Source: a virus. From it: DNA of 64,000 bases. Shown in pieces: positions 46,480 to 53,866 of the stretch. The notes below the pieces were generated by a model. It searched no databases. It was not told the origin of the DNA and saw only the letters and a list, made by a program, of their open reading frames with translations. The stretch's first letter is position 1, and each line of letters begins with the position of its first letter. Both the position numbers and the translations under genes were made by a program. The DNA is taken from IMG/VR virus record IMGVR_UViG_3300043446_003265, positions 1 to 64,000 of that record, one strand, 5' to 3'.

Positions 46480-46785
46480 ATGAATATAGACAATTTGATA
46501 ACCGAATCTAAAGCCAAATTTGATCACAATTTGGCTAAACATTATTTAAAAGAAAAATATACAGCAAAACTTATTTTTGCAGATCAAGGTGGATTATGGC
46601 AAGCCACACCTGAATTTTTAAGTTTTCTTTCAACATCCATCTTAAATGAAACTGTTATTTTAGATTTGTATGATAATCCAATTAAGGTTAGCAAAGATCA
46701 ACTCAGTTTAACAGCGTATCAAATTTATCATTCTGTTATGATAGAATGGTATGAAGAATGGTCCTCTCTACAAAATAAAAGATGA
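46480..46785 (+). CDS. Small conserved protein at head of glycosylation operon
   Basis: A 101-residue protein, helical with aromatic residues (KLIFADQGGLWQATPEFLSF, about 30-49). Similar small proteins lie after fibre genes in T4-like marine phages, but I know no function. Its stop overlaps the next gene's ATG (ATGA), so the two are coupled. It appears to be read from a CTAAATA element directly before the ATG. It might be an adaptor for the enzymes downstream; nothing in the sequence shows this. Confidence 0.55.
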   Translation: MNIDNLITESKAKFDHNLAKHYLKEKYTAKLIFADQGGLWQATPEFLSFLSTSILNETVILDLYDNPIKVSKDQLSLTAYQIYHSVMIEWYEEWSSLQNKR

Positions 46786-47543
46786 AGGGCGTTCTTTTAT
46801 TTGCGTTTAATACTGATGAAGTCGATTATATTAAAATGGCTCATTTTACGGCTAAAAAAGTGAATCACTTTTTAAACTTGCCTTGTACACTAATAACTGA
46901 TTCTCAAACAAATTATAATTTTGATAATATAATTTATTTGGAGCGTGACAAATCAAATACAAAAAAAGAAAAGGTATGGTACAACAAAGGTAGGTATAAT
47001 GCTTATTCGCTCACTCCGTATGATGAAACCATAATCTTAGATGTTGACTATGTAATTAATTCTAACAAATTATTAAAAGTTTTTGATTTTTATGAAGATT
47101 ACTGTATACATAACTCCTGTAAGTACCTAATGTATCCTGATGTCTCACAGGAAAAATTAGGTCAGGCTAGTTTTAATACATTATGGGCAACGGTTCTATT
47201 TTTTAAAAAAAGTGACAGAATCAAATTGTTATTTGATTGTGTAAAAATGGTTCAAGATAATTATCAACATTATATTGATTTACATGGCATGTGGTCTGAA
47301 ACATTTAGAAATGATCATGCGTTTGCTATTGCTAATCGTATACTAAACGGACATTTAGAAAATAAAAATAATTTTATACCTTGGAATTTATTACATATTG
47401 GTGAGAATACTTATGTTCAAAAAATTTCTAACACTGAATATAAAATAGTTTTAAAACAAGAAAAGTCCAAATATATTATTGTAAAAGATACAGATTTTCA
47501 CATGCTTAATAAAGACAATTTTTTAGAGATTTTTGATGAATAA
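46782..47543 (+). CDS. GT-A-type glycosyltransferase
   Basis: A 253-residue protein with the order expected of a nucleotide-sugar transferase: an N-terminal beta-alpha region (VLLFAFN, then CTLITDS) and a DxD metal/nucleotide-sugar motif in IILDVDYV (Asp87-x-Asp89). A catalytic-base-like segment near WSETFRNDHAFAIANR (about 167-182) matches glycogenin/GT8-like layouts. It is paralogous to the next gene in layout. The acceptor is unknown; host surface glycan or the phage's own fibres are the likely targets given the fibre genes upstream. Confidence 0.65.
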   Translation: MKGVLLFAFNTDEVDYIKMAHFTAKKVNHFLNLPCTLITDSQTNYNFDNIIYLERDKSNTKKEKVWYNKGRYNAYSLTPYDETIILDVDYVINSNKLLKVFDFYEDYCIHNSCKYLMYPDVSQEKLGQASFNTLWATVLFFKKSDRIKLLFDCVKMVQDNYQHYIDLHGMWSETFRNDHAFAIANRILNGHLENKNNFIPWNLLHIGENTYVQKISNTEYKIVLKQEKSKYIIVKDTDFHMLNKDNFLEIFDE

Positions 47544-48333
47544 AGGTTTTGTAGTAATAGCACAGAATACTAAAAATGTTGATTATATATATTGTGCAGA
47601 AATCTTAGCTAATAGCATTAAAAATGTAATGCCTAATGCTAGTGTAACTTTAGTTACTGATGACGTAGACAACAGCAAATATTTTGATTATACGGTTGCT
47701 TTGCCACACGGTGATTTAGCAAAAGAATCAGATTGGAAGCTAATAAACGACTGGCAAGTATATGAAGCAAGCCCATATGATCACACTATTAAACTAGAGG
47801 CAGATATGTACATGCCTACTAATATTGAGTTTTGGTGGGAAATACTAACACAAAAAGATGTGGTTGTTTGTTCAACTATAAGAGATTTTAGAAATAATGT
47901 ATCAGAAAATTTATTTTATAGAAATTTTATAGTCAATAATAATTTGCCTAATGTCTACAATGCAATAACATATTTTAACAAATCAAATTTTTCTGAAAAG
48001 TTTTTTAAAACGGTTAGGCATTGCTTTGAAAATTGGGAACTTTATAAACCTTTGTTAAAGTGCGATCCAAATCAAGAAGCAACTACGGATTGGGTTTATG
48101 CAATAGCATGTTTAATTCACGGGATAGAAAACACGACATTACCAAACTTTAGATCCTTTAGTATGATTCATATGAAACAATATATAAACGAGTTAATGTC
48201 CGACGATTGGACAAATGAATTAATTTATGAAATAAATCCAAAGTGTTTACGAGTAAACACATACCCACAATTATATCCATTTCATTATCATATTAAAAAC
48301 TTTTCGTGTAAAATATCGAATGAACTTACCTGA
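47536..48333 (+). CDS. GT-A-type glycosyltransferase, second copy
   Basis: 265 residues from ATG 47536 (an in-frame TTG just before is ignored); it overlaps the upstream stop by 8 nt. The layout repeats that of the preceding gene: FVVIAQNTKNVDYIYCAEIL at the start (about 5-24), VTLVTDD, then an acidic Glu-x-Asp motif in IKLEADMYMP (Glu88, Asp90) in place of DxD, and NQEATTDWVYAIACLIHG near the end. Probably a related transferase with another sugar or acceptor. The Glu-for-Asp change may alter metal binding, but ExD variants are known in GT-A enzymes. Confidence 0.6.
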   Translation: MNKGFVVIAQNTKNVDYIYCAEILANSIKNVMPNASVTLVTDDVDNSKYFDYTVALPHGDLAKESDWKLINDWQVYEASPYDHTIKLEADMYMPTNIEFWWEILTQKDVVVCSTIRDFRNNVSENLFYRNFIVNNNLPNVYNAITYFNKSNFSEKFFKTVRHCFENWELYKPLLKCDPNQEATTDWVYAIACLIHGIENTTLPNFRSFSMIHMKQYINELMSDDWTNELIYEINPKCLRVNTYPQLYPFHYHIKNFSCKISNELT

Positions 48334-48607
48334 ATTTAGACTTTATTATAGTGAAACTGGTAGCGTATTATTTTATACCTGCGATAAACCTGAGGGTAAT
48401 TTTATTGTCATTGATTCACAAACTTATTTTGAATCAAGATTTGACATTAAAATTGTAGATAAAAAAATAGTACCCTTATATGACAAAAAATTAATTGCAA
48501 AGTTAATGCCTTCTGTTACAGGAATTAGTTGCTATAATAGTGATATTAGTATAGTATATGATGGAAGCAAATCAAAAAAATGGAGTTTAAAAATACATGA
48601 ACGTTGA
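48320..48607 (+). CDS. 95-residue protein, function unknown
   Basis: No family recognised. Beta-rich sequence (FRLYYSETGSVLFYTCDKPE, about 6-25), then a helix (LIAKLMPSV). Both ends overlap neighbours (14 nt upstream, 11 nt downstream), which places it firmly in the glycosyltransferase operon and argues it is translated. Perhaps a small subunit or partner of the enzymes beside it. Confidence 0.5.
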   Translation: MNLPEFRLYYSETGSVLFYTCDKPEGNFIVIDSQTYFESRFDIKIVDKKIVPLYDKKLIAKLMPSVTGISCYNSDISIVYDGSKSKKWSLKIHER

Positions 48608-49538
48608 AATTGCAGATTTAGACTGCATTTATCTTAGTTATGATGAACCGCAAAAAGAAGAATTTTGGGTTAAAATTAAAAATATGGTGCCTTGGGCACG
48701 TAGAGTTGACGGAGTTAAAGGAAGTGATGCTGCTCATAAAGCTGCAGCAGAAGAAAGTTTTACTGAACGTTTTATATTGATAGATGGTGACAATCTACCT
48801 GACTTTAATTTTTTTAATCTTACACTTAATTTTACTGATAAAGATGAGAGTTACCAAAAAGCACAATATAGATGGAAAGCAAAAAATATAATCAATGGAT
48901 TAACATACGGTAATGGTGGTATAAGTTGTTGGACAAAAGATTATGTTTTTAACATGCGTACTCATGAAGCAAGTGATGGAAATGCAATATCAACAGTAGA
49001 TTTTTGCTTAGATTATTTAAATGGCTCTTATTGGAGTATGCATGACTGTTATAGTACAACATATCCTAACTATACACCTTTTCAAGCTTGGCGTGCTGGA
49101 TTTCGAGAAGGTGTAAAAATGTGTTTGGTAAACGGGATTAAACCTAGTATAGACAAATTTAAACAAAGTGTAGCCACAAGAAATTTAGACAATCTTACAA
49201 TATGGCATAATATAGGCACAGATGTTGAAAATGGTGAATATGCTATATACGGGTCGCGGTATGGCACTTACATGACTATGCTCACTAATTGGGATCATAA
49301 TAATGTGCATTGGTTTGACAATTATCCTGAAATATACGAGGATTTTATGGCCAACAAATATAATGATAAATTCTTAAATGAAATGTCAGAAAGTTTAACA
49401 CGTAAACTTGGTTTGCCAATATCTGTGTTCATACCTGAACAAAGTAAATTTTTTAAACGACACTACAACACAAGTAGACATAATTTAGGGCCATTGGTTA
49501 AAGAAATGGACGTAATAAGAAAATTAGAAGGTTGGTAG
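48597..49538 (+). CDS. Glycosyltransferase-like protein sharing a domain with the repeat protein
   Basis: A 313-residue protein with a GT-A-like beginning (DCIYLSYDEPQKEEFW, about 9-24) and an acidic IDGDN motif (about 62-66) where DxD is expected. The region from about residue 45 to 215 parallels the C-terminal domain of the 732-residue protein: HKAAAEESFTERFILIDG against HEAAKMASTPWYFLING, INGLTYGNGGISCW against VNGLEYGHMAIVAN, FQAWRAGFREGVKMC against WDTWRTAFREVIKLK, and LTIWHNIGTDVENGEYAIYG against LTIWLNTAYGDFAEYAIKG. Both genes therefore descend from one ancestor. Activity and acceptor are not known. Confidence 0.55.
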   Translation: MNVEIADLDCIYLSYDEPQKEEFWVKIKNMVPWARRVDGVKGSDAAHKAAAEESFTERFILIDGDNLPDFNFFNLTLNFTDKDESYQKAQYRWKAKNIINGLTYGNGGISCWTKDYVFNMRTHEASDGNAISTVDFCLDYLNGSYWSMHDCYSTTYPNYTPFQAWRAGFREGVKMCLVNGIKPSIDKFKQSVATRNLDNLTIWHNIGTDVENGEYAIYGSRYGTYMTMLTNWDHNNVHWFDNYPEIYEDFMANKYNDKFLNEMSESLTRKLGLPISVFIPEQSKFFKRHYNTSRHNLGPLVKEMDVIRKLEGW

Positions 49539-49539
49539 A

Positions 49540-50955
49540 ATGAATGATAATTATCAAAAACATTTAGCAAAGGCTGCTGAGGAAATTAACGCAGTGAGTC
49601 CTAGTTTTTGTGTTGCTAAGTGGAAACAAGTTACGATGCATTTACATAATGGACACACTCATAGTTGTCATCACCCAGGAACTCACCTAGTTCCATTAGA
49701 AGAAATTGCAGTAAATCCTTCAGCCCTACACAATACTAAATTCAAAAAAGAATTAAGAAAACAAATGTTAGTTGGAATAAGACCAACTGAATGTGATTAT
49801 TGTTGGAGAGCAGAGGATGCAGGAAACCAATATAGTGACAGAATTTATAAAAGCGCAGATCCTATGTGGGGTTATCCTTTTATTAAAGATATTAGTGACA
49901 AACCTTGGGACGATGATGTTAATCCAAGTTATGTTGAGGTGAGTTTTAGTAGTGTATGTAATTTTAAGTGTAGTTATTGTATGCCTCACATAAGTAGTCA
50001 ATGGATGGAAGAAATTGAAAGACATGGTCCTTATCCAACTACTTCAAATTTTAACAGTTTAGAATGGATTAAAACAAAGAATCAAATACCAATACCAAAC
50101 AATCAGCATAATCCATACATGGATGCGTTTTGGGACTGGTGGCCTAAGATGTATAAAGAACTTTTAGAGTTTAGAATAACAGGCGGAGAACCTATATTAA
50201 GTAAAGATACATTTAAAGTTTTAGATTATATCATTGAAAATCCTAATCCTAAATTATGTTTCAGTATTAACTCTAATTTAAATCCTCCAAAAGAATTGTT
50301 TGATAAACTTATTGAAAAATTAAAGATAATAGATGAAAATAAATGTGTATCGAAACTGCGTATTTTTACAAGTGCAGAGGCACATGGTAAACAAGCAGAA
50401 TATACACGCTTTGGTTTAAATTACAATGATTGGATTAAAAATATTGAAAGGCTTATTACTGAAGTACCCAATGTAGTTTTATCAGTAACTAGCACCTACA
50501 ATATTTTAAGTGTACCATCATTCAAAACATTTTTACAAGATGTGTTAGATATAAGACAAAAGTATAGAGAAATATCAGTTGCTAATCGTAAAATGGTACT
50601 TTCTATTGATATACCCTATTTAAGATTCCCTGCTCATCAACCAGCATTTATAATACCAAAAAATTATGTACATTTTATTGAAGAACAGGTAAAGTTTATG
50701 GAAGACCACAAAGAGATAGGTTTACGAATTCCTTCTCAGGCCTATATGGGATTCTATGACCATGAAATTGATAAATTAAAAAGAGTCTTAACAATCGTAA
50801 ATCACGAGCTTGACAATCCAAATCCTAATTTAAGCATCAATAGACAGGACTTTATAAAGTTTGTAGATGAGCATGATAAAAGACGCGGAACTAATTTTTT
50901 ACAAATATTTCCCGAATTTATTGAATTATATAATGACTGGAAAAATATAAAGTAA
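49540..50955 (+). CDS. Radical SAM enzyme with extra cysteine clusters
   Basis: A 471-residue protein. The radical SAM signature CxxxCxxC is in VCNFKCSYC (Cys140, Cys144, Cys147), followed by the conserved FRITGGEP glycine motif (about 212-219). The N-terminus has further cysteines (Cys24, Cys43 in HSCHH, and CDYC at 85-88) that may bind an auxiliary cluster, as in SPASM/twitch-type enzymes. Such enzymes modify peptides, proteins or sugars by radical chemistry. It starts 1 nt after the glycosyltransferase-like gene and its stop directly abuts the repeat-protein ATG. Substrate unknown; the adjacent aromatic repeat protein or the cassette's glycan are candidates. Confidence 0.8.
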   Translation: MNDNYQKHLAKAAEEINAVSPSFCVAKWKQVTMHLHNGHTHSCHHPGTHLVPLEEIAVNPSALHNTKFKKELRKQMLVGIRPTECDYCWRAEDAGNQYSDRIYKSADPMWGYPFIKDISDKPWDDDVNPSYVEVSFSSVCNFKCSYCMPHISSQWMEEIERHGPYPTTSNFNSLEWIKTKNQIPIPNNQHNPYMDAFWDWWPKMYKELLEFRITGGEPILSKDTFKVLDYIIENPNPKLCFSINSNLNPPKELFDKLIEKLKIIDENKCVSKLRIFTSAEAHGKQAEYTRFGLNYNDWIKNIERLITEVPNVVLSVTSTYNILSVPSFKTFLQDVLDIRQKYREISVANRKMVLSIDIPYLRFPAHQPAFIIPKNYVHFIEEQVKFMEDHKEIGLRIPSQAYMGFYDHEIDKLKRVLTIVNHELDNPNPNLSINRQDFIKFVDEHDKRRGTNFLQIFPEFIELYNDWKNIK

Positions 50956-53154
50956 ATGTTACAAATTACTGACTTAAATGATTTAGAAAGAAGAAAACAG
51001 CTTAATGAATTAGGTTATTGGGAAATACCTGATAATTTAGATACAAGTACGTTCGATTTTACGTGGCGTCCATTCGTTTACGAAAGACCATATATTCATC
51101 AGTTTGGTACACAATGGCAAAAAACGGGAGGACCTCGTTTTATAGTACCTGAAAATGAAGGAATAAAATATCATAGTTTTCAAAACGCAATAAAATTATC
51201 AAATGAAAATGATAGAGGTTGGAGACCTTTAGTGCCCGACGCATCTATAGATTTCAGTTGGCATCCGGATGAAACAGAACCTCCCTACATTTACATATTT
51301 GGTAATCAATGGTATGGTGCTGAAGAAATGCCTACATTTCAATATAGGGTCAAAGGAGCCACAGAAAAAAAATATGTAAATAATTATAAAGCAACACTGT
51401 TACCTAATCTAGATGATAAATGTTGGAAACAATTAATATTCAATGCTTCTATTGATAATATTGATAAAAGTTGGAGACCTAATCCATATGACCCTCCGTA
51501 TATTCACGTGTTTGGTAATCAGTGGTATGATGCTGAGGTAATGCCTACATTTCAATATAGAGTAAAAGGGGCAACAGAAAAAAAATATGTGAATATTATA
51601 AAAGCAACATTACTACCATCCAAAGAAAACTGGATTATTCCAAAAAATATTGATGATAGTAATTTTGATTATAGTTGGTGCCCTAATCCACATGAACCAC
51701 CAATGGAGTATGAATTTGGTACTCAATGGCAAAAGACAGGAGGACCGAAGTTTGTAAAAGGTAATCCGTTAGGAACAAAGTTTGTTAATTTTCAAAAAGT
51801 TACTAGACTACAGGACCCGCAAAATAGATGTTTTAGACCTTTAAAAAATAATATTGAGTTTGACTATAGCTGGCATCCTGATGAAACAGAACCTCCCTAT
51901 ATCTATGTATTTGGTAATCAGTGGTATGATGCTGAGGTAATGCCCACTCTAATTTACAAAGTAAAAGGAGCAACAGAAAAAAAATATATTAATAACATTA
52001 AGGCAAAATTATTACCTGATAAAGAAAACAGAGCATGGCGACTTTTAAAACCAAAATTAATTATTGATTATAGTTGGGTTCCTAATCCTTTCGACCCACC
52101 ATACATTTACGTATTTGGAAATCAATGGTCTTCTAGCAAAGATATGCCTACAGTACACTATAAAGTAAAAGGTGCAACCAATTATAAATTTATGGATGTA
52201 GATATTGTTAAATTGATGCTTGATGAAGTTCCTGTTGAGGATAGCTTATTTGATGCCCTTGTAAATTCAAAAACAGAAACAGATTACATTCAATTAGGAT
52301 TAGGAGAATTAAATCATGTAGAATTTATGCCTAAGCTAGACTCTAATTCGAATATTCATATTATTGATAATACTCATGCAATTGTGCCCAAAGAAGCTAT
52401 ACCTTATCTTTATGACAAATTACAAGATTATCCTTACATAAAATATCACACAGCAGGATATAAAAACAAACCGCTAGACATAATTTTTTTGAGTAACGGT
52501 GAAAAGGGGGCAGAAGAAAATTATGAACATCTCTTAACATTAGCTAAAGGTTTACCTAATAATATAATTGGACTTAAAGATATTAAAGGTCGTGTTGCTA
52601 GTCAACATGAAGCAGCAAAAATGGCATCAACACCGTGGTATTTTCTAATAAACGGAAAATGCAGAGTAAATCCTAATTTTGATTTTAGCTGGCAACCTGA
52701 TCGTATGTGTACAGCACGACATTACATATTTCGGGCCACTAATCCTGTAAATGGATTGGAATACGGACATATGGCAATAGTTGCAAATAATAAAAGATTA
52801 ACTTTAAACACTACAGGTAAAGGACTGGACTTTACATTAGATAGTCCCCATGCTGTGATCGACATAAATTCAGGTATTGGGGTATTTAATACTAGTGAGT
52901 GGGATACTTGGAGAACTGCTTTTAGAGAAGTTATTAAGTTAAAATACAATGTGGAAACACTAAACGACAAAATAAGCAAAGATAGATTAACTATTTGGCT
53001 AAATACTGCTTATGGTGACTTTGCAGAGTATGCTATTAAAGGAGCCAAACATGCAGTCGAATATTATGAATCTGTAAATGGTGACTTTGATAAACTTAAA
53101 TTTACTTATGATTGGGAATGGTTACAGACAAAATTTAATAGTATAAGACCCTAA
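50956..53154 (+). CDS. Aromatic six-repeat protein with C-terminal glycosyltransferase-like domain
   Basis: A 732-residue protein. Six tandem units of about 65-71 residues carry a core DxSWxPxxxxPPYIYxFG(N/T)QW, with the first Trp at 37, 102, 173, 241, 306 and 374. Units 1 and 4 share TQWQKTGGPxF; units 2, 3, 5 and 6 share NQWYxAExMPT and VKGATEKKY. The order is ABB-ABB, so a three-unit block was duplicated. From about 507 a GT-A-like domain follows (LDIIFLSNGEKGAEENYEHL, then WYFLING), homologous to the 313-residue neighbour. No signal peptide. The repeats may bind sugar or act as a substrate or scaffold for the upstream enzymes; this is inference. Confidence 0.6.
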   Translation: MLQITDLNDLERRKQLNELGYWEIPDNLDTSTFDFTWRPFVYERPYIHQFGTQWQKTGGPRFIVPENEGIKYHSFQNAIKLSNENDRGWRPLVPDASIDFSWHPDETEPPYIYIFGNQWYGAEEMPTFQYRVKGATEKKYVNNYKATLLPNLDDKCWKQLIFNASIDNIDKSWRPNPYDPPYIHVFGNQWYDAEVMPTFQYRVKGATEKKYVNIIKATLLPSKENWIIPKNIDDSNFDYSWCPNPHEPPMEYEFGTQWQKTGGPKFVKGNPLGTKFVNFQKVTRLQDPQNRCFRPLKNNIEFDYSWHPDETEPPYIYVFGNQWYDAEVMPTLIYKVKGATEKKYINNIKAKLLPDKENRAWRLLKPKLIIDYSWVPNPFDPPYIYVFGNQWSSSKDMPTVHYKVKGATNYKFMDVDIVKLMLDEVPVEDSLFDALVNSKTETDYIQLGLGELNHVEFMPKLDSNSNIHIIDNTHAIVPKEAIPYLYDKLQDYPYIKYHTAGYKNKPLDIIFLSNGEKGAEENYEHLLTLAKGLPNNIIGLKDIKGRVASQHEAAKMASTPWYFLINGKCRVNPNFDFSWQPDRMCTARHYIFRATNPVNGLEYGHMAIVANNKRLTLNTTGKGLDFTLDSPHAVIDINSGIGVFNTSEWDTWRTAFREVIKLKYNVETLNDKISKDRLTIWLNTAYGDFAEYAIKGAKHAVEYYESVNGDFDKLKFTYDWEWLQTKFNSIRP
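51052..52206 (+). repeat. Six in-frame coding repeats (ABB-ABB)
   Basis: Coding repeats of roughly 195-213 bases within the 732-codon gene. Near-identical DNA persists between units, for example the GGTAATCAGTGGTATGATGC stretch at about 51512 and 51912. This suggests recent exchange between units or strong constraint. Confidence 0.8.
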
Positions 53155-53168
53155 ATGATTGTTTTAGT

Positions 53169-53175
53169 CTAAATA
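53169..53175 (+). promoter_or_regulatory. Late-promoter-like CTAAATA before the mini-gene/tmRNA group
   Basis: CTAAATA 21 nt before ATG 53197. It could drive the two mini-genes and the tmRNA precursor as one transcript ending at the terminator at 53784-53804. Confidence 0.4.
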
Positions 53176-53196
53176 TTAGATTAGAATAATAAAAAA

Positions 53197-53334
53197 ATGG
53201 GAACTGAGCAATTATATTTTATCATCGGGTTTCTTTTGGGCGTTATGCTTATGGGTTGCATCTCAATAGCAATGCTACTTGTGTATCATGAGTGGATAAA
53301 GCCTAAAGATACTAATGAAAATCTTTTTGACTAA
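53197..53334 (+). CDS. 45-residue single-pass membrane protein
   Basis: A short ORF with one strong membrane helix (FIIGFLLGVMLMGCISIAML, about 8-27) and a short charged C-terminus. The N-terminus is likely outside or periplasmic and the Lys-containing tail cytoplasmic (inference). The leader lacks a Shine-Dalgarno sequence. Its stop is one base before the next ATG, suggesting coupling. Function unknown. Confidence 0.5.
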   Translation: MGTEQLYFIIGFLLGVMLMGCISIAMLLVYHEWIKPKDTNENLFD

Positions 53335-53335
53335 T

Positions 53336-53485
53336 ATGATTATTTGTGTTTGTAGAAATATTAAAGAATCAGATTTTAAGACAAAAGAGGAATTAATTCA
53401 GCGTATTTTTGAGCTGGATCATAGGTGTGGGCAATGTCAAGTATATTGTCAACAGCTTAAAGAATTGTTGTATGAAGTTGAATGA
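53336..53485 (+). CDS. BFD-like [2Fe-2S] mini-ferredoxin
   Basis: A 49-residue protein with the cysteine pattern of the bacterioferritin-associated ferredoxin fold: CVC at the N-terminus (Cys4, Cys6) and CGQC near residue 31 (Cys31, Cys34), with an extra Cys38. E. coli Bfd starts in the same way and has its second pair at Cys38/Cys41. Bfd releases iron from bacterioferritin by reduction; BFD-like domains also serve as electron donors or scaffolds elsewhere. The phage copy is only the fold, with no extra domain. It might mobilise host iron or serve the radical SAM enzyme upstream (speculative). The stop lies at the edge of the tmRNA acceptor piece. Confidence 0.65.
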   Translation: MIICVCRNIKESDFKTKEELIQRIFELDHRCGQCQVYCQQLKELLYEVE

Positions 53486-53527
53486 AAGGTGTTCTGGACC
53501 CCGGTTCGACCCCGGGCAGGTCCACCA
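53486..53527 (+). ncRNA. ssrA: tmRNA acceptor piece (3' half) of a permuted two-piece tmRNA
   Basis: Contains a T-arm (stem 53500-53504 with 53512-53516, loop TTCGACC), the acceptor 3' strand CAGGTCC (53517-53523) and encoded ACCA (53524-53527). The matching 5' strand GGGCCTG lies downstream at 53617-53623, not upstream, so the gene is circularly permuted. The 5' end of this piece is approximate. An ordinary tRNA is excluded because no D-arm, anticodon arm or 5' acceptor strand precedes it. Confidence 0.85.
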
Positions 53528-53540
53528 TAAGGAGATTAGA

Positions 53541-53615
53541 ATGTATCAAGTAGGCGAAACAATTGTTTATAGTTTAGCAGCCATAGTGATTGCATTTGCT
53601 ATAATCCTCTTATGA
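53541..53615 (+). CDS. 24-codon membrane-peptide ORF inside the tmRNA spacer
   Basis: ATG to TGA with an ideal AAGGAG 6 nt before the ATG. The product is a short peptide: a polar start (MYQVGETI) and then one hydrophobic helix (SLAAIVIAFAIILL). It fills nearly the whole spacer between the acceptor CCA (ends 53527) and the first base of the coding piece (53617). A longer 68-codon reading of the same frame runs through the tmRNA acceptor piece and is rejected. If real, it is translated from the tmRNA precursor or its excised spacer. Function unknown; small membrane toxin-like or lysis-helper peptides have this look. Confidence 0.45.
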   Translation: MYQVGETIVYSLAAIVIAFAIILL

Positions 53616-53616
53616 T

Positions 53617-53783
53617 GGGCCTGAATTTGGTTTCGACAGGGCAATTAGTAAGGATATGGACAACACAGTAGGCGATGACTGTCAATCAAGCAAAACTATA
53701 ACTGCAAACGCAGCTAACGATGAGGTTTTTGCTCTAGCAGCATGATCTTCGGGGCAACTATGCCTTGTAACCAAAAATAGTTT
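53617..53783 (+). ncRNA. ssrA: tmRNA coding piece (5' half) with proteolysis tag
   Basis: Starts GGGCCTG, which pairs over 7 bp (one G-U) with CAGGTCC of the acceptor piece, followed by the conserved TTTCGAC of the tmRNA D-region. The tag reading frame starts at resume codon GCA 53704 and encodes ANAANDEVFALAA, then TGA (53743-53745). The ALAA end is the standard ClpXP signal. The RNA rescues stalled ribosomes with SmpB, which the host must supply because no smpB is seen here. A terminator follows. The exact 3' end of this piece after processing is uncertain. Confidence 0.88.
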
Positions 53784-53804
53784 AGTGGCCTTAGGGCCAC
53801 TTTT
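53784..53804 (+). terminator. Terminator of the tmRNA transcript
   Basis: Stem GTGGCC (53785-53790) with GGCCAC (53795-53800), a TTAG loop and a T run, directly after the tmRNA coding piece. Confidence 0.8.
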
Positions 53805-53866
53805 AATTTACATTTATCAGTAATGTATTTGTTTAATCAAATTAAAAAATATGAAAATTTAAATTA

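Noticed and set aside
53155-53500. A glutamine riboswitch upstream of the tmRNA, as I recall for a related phage
   Set aside because: The glnA-type conserved core was not found; the leader holds two short coding genes instead.
53486-53527. A tRNA gene at the acceptor/T-arm sequence
   Set aside because: No 5' acceptor strand, D-arm or anticodon arm lies upstream; the pairing strand is downstream at 53617, as in a permuted tmRNA.
53600-53605. TATAAT as a promoter for the tmRNA coding piece alone
   Set aside because: It lies inside the 24-codon ORF without a suitable -35, and the distance to 53617 is too long for a direct start.
53409-53615. 68-codon ORF spanning the tmRNA acceptor piece and spacer
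   Set aside because: It would translate the T-arm and CCA end. Only its last 24 codons have a proper ribosome binding site and ATG, so the short form was kept.
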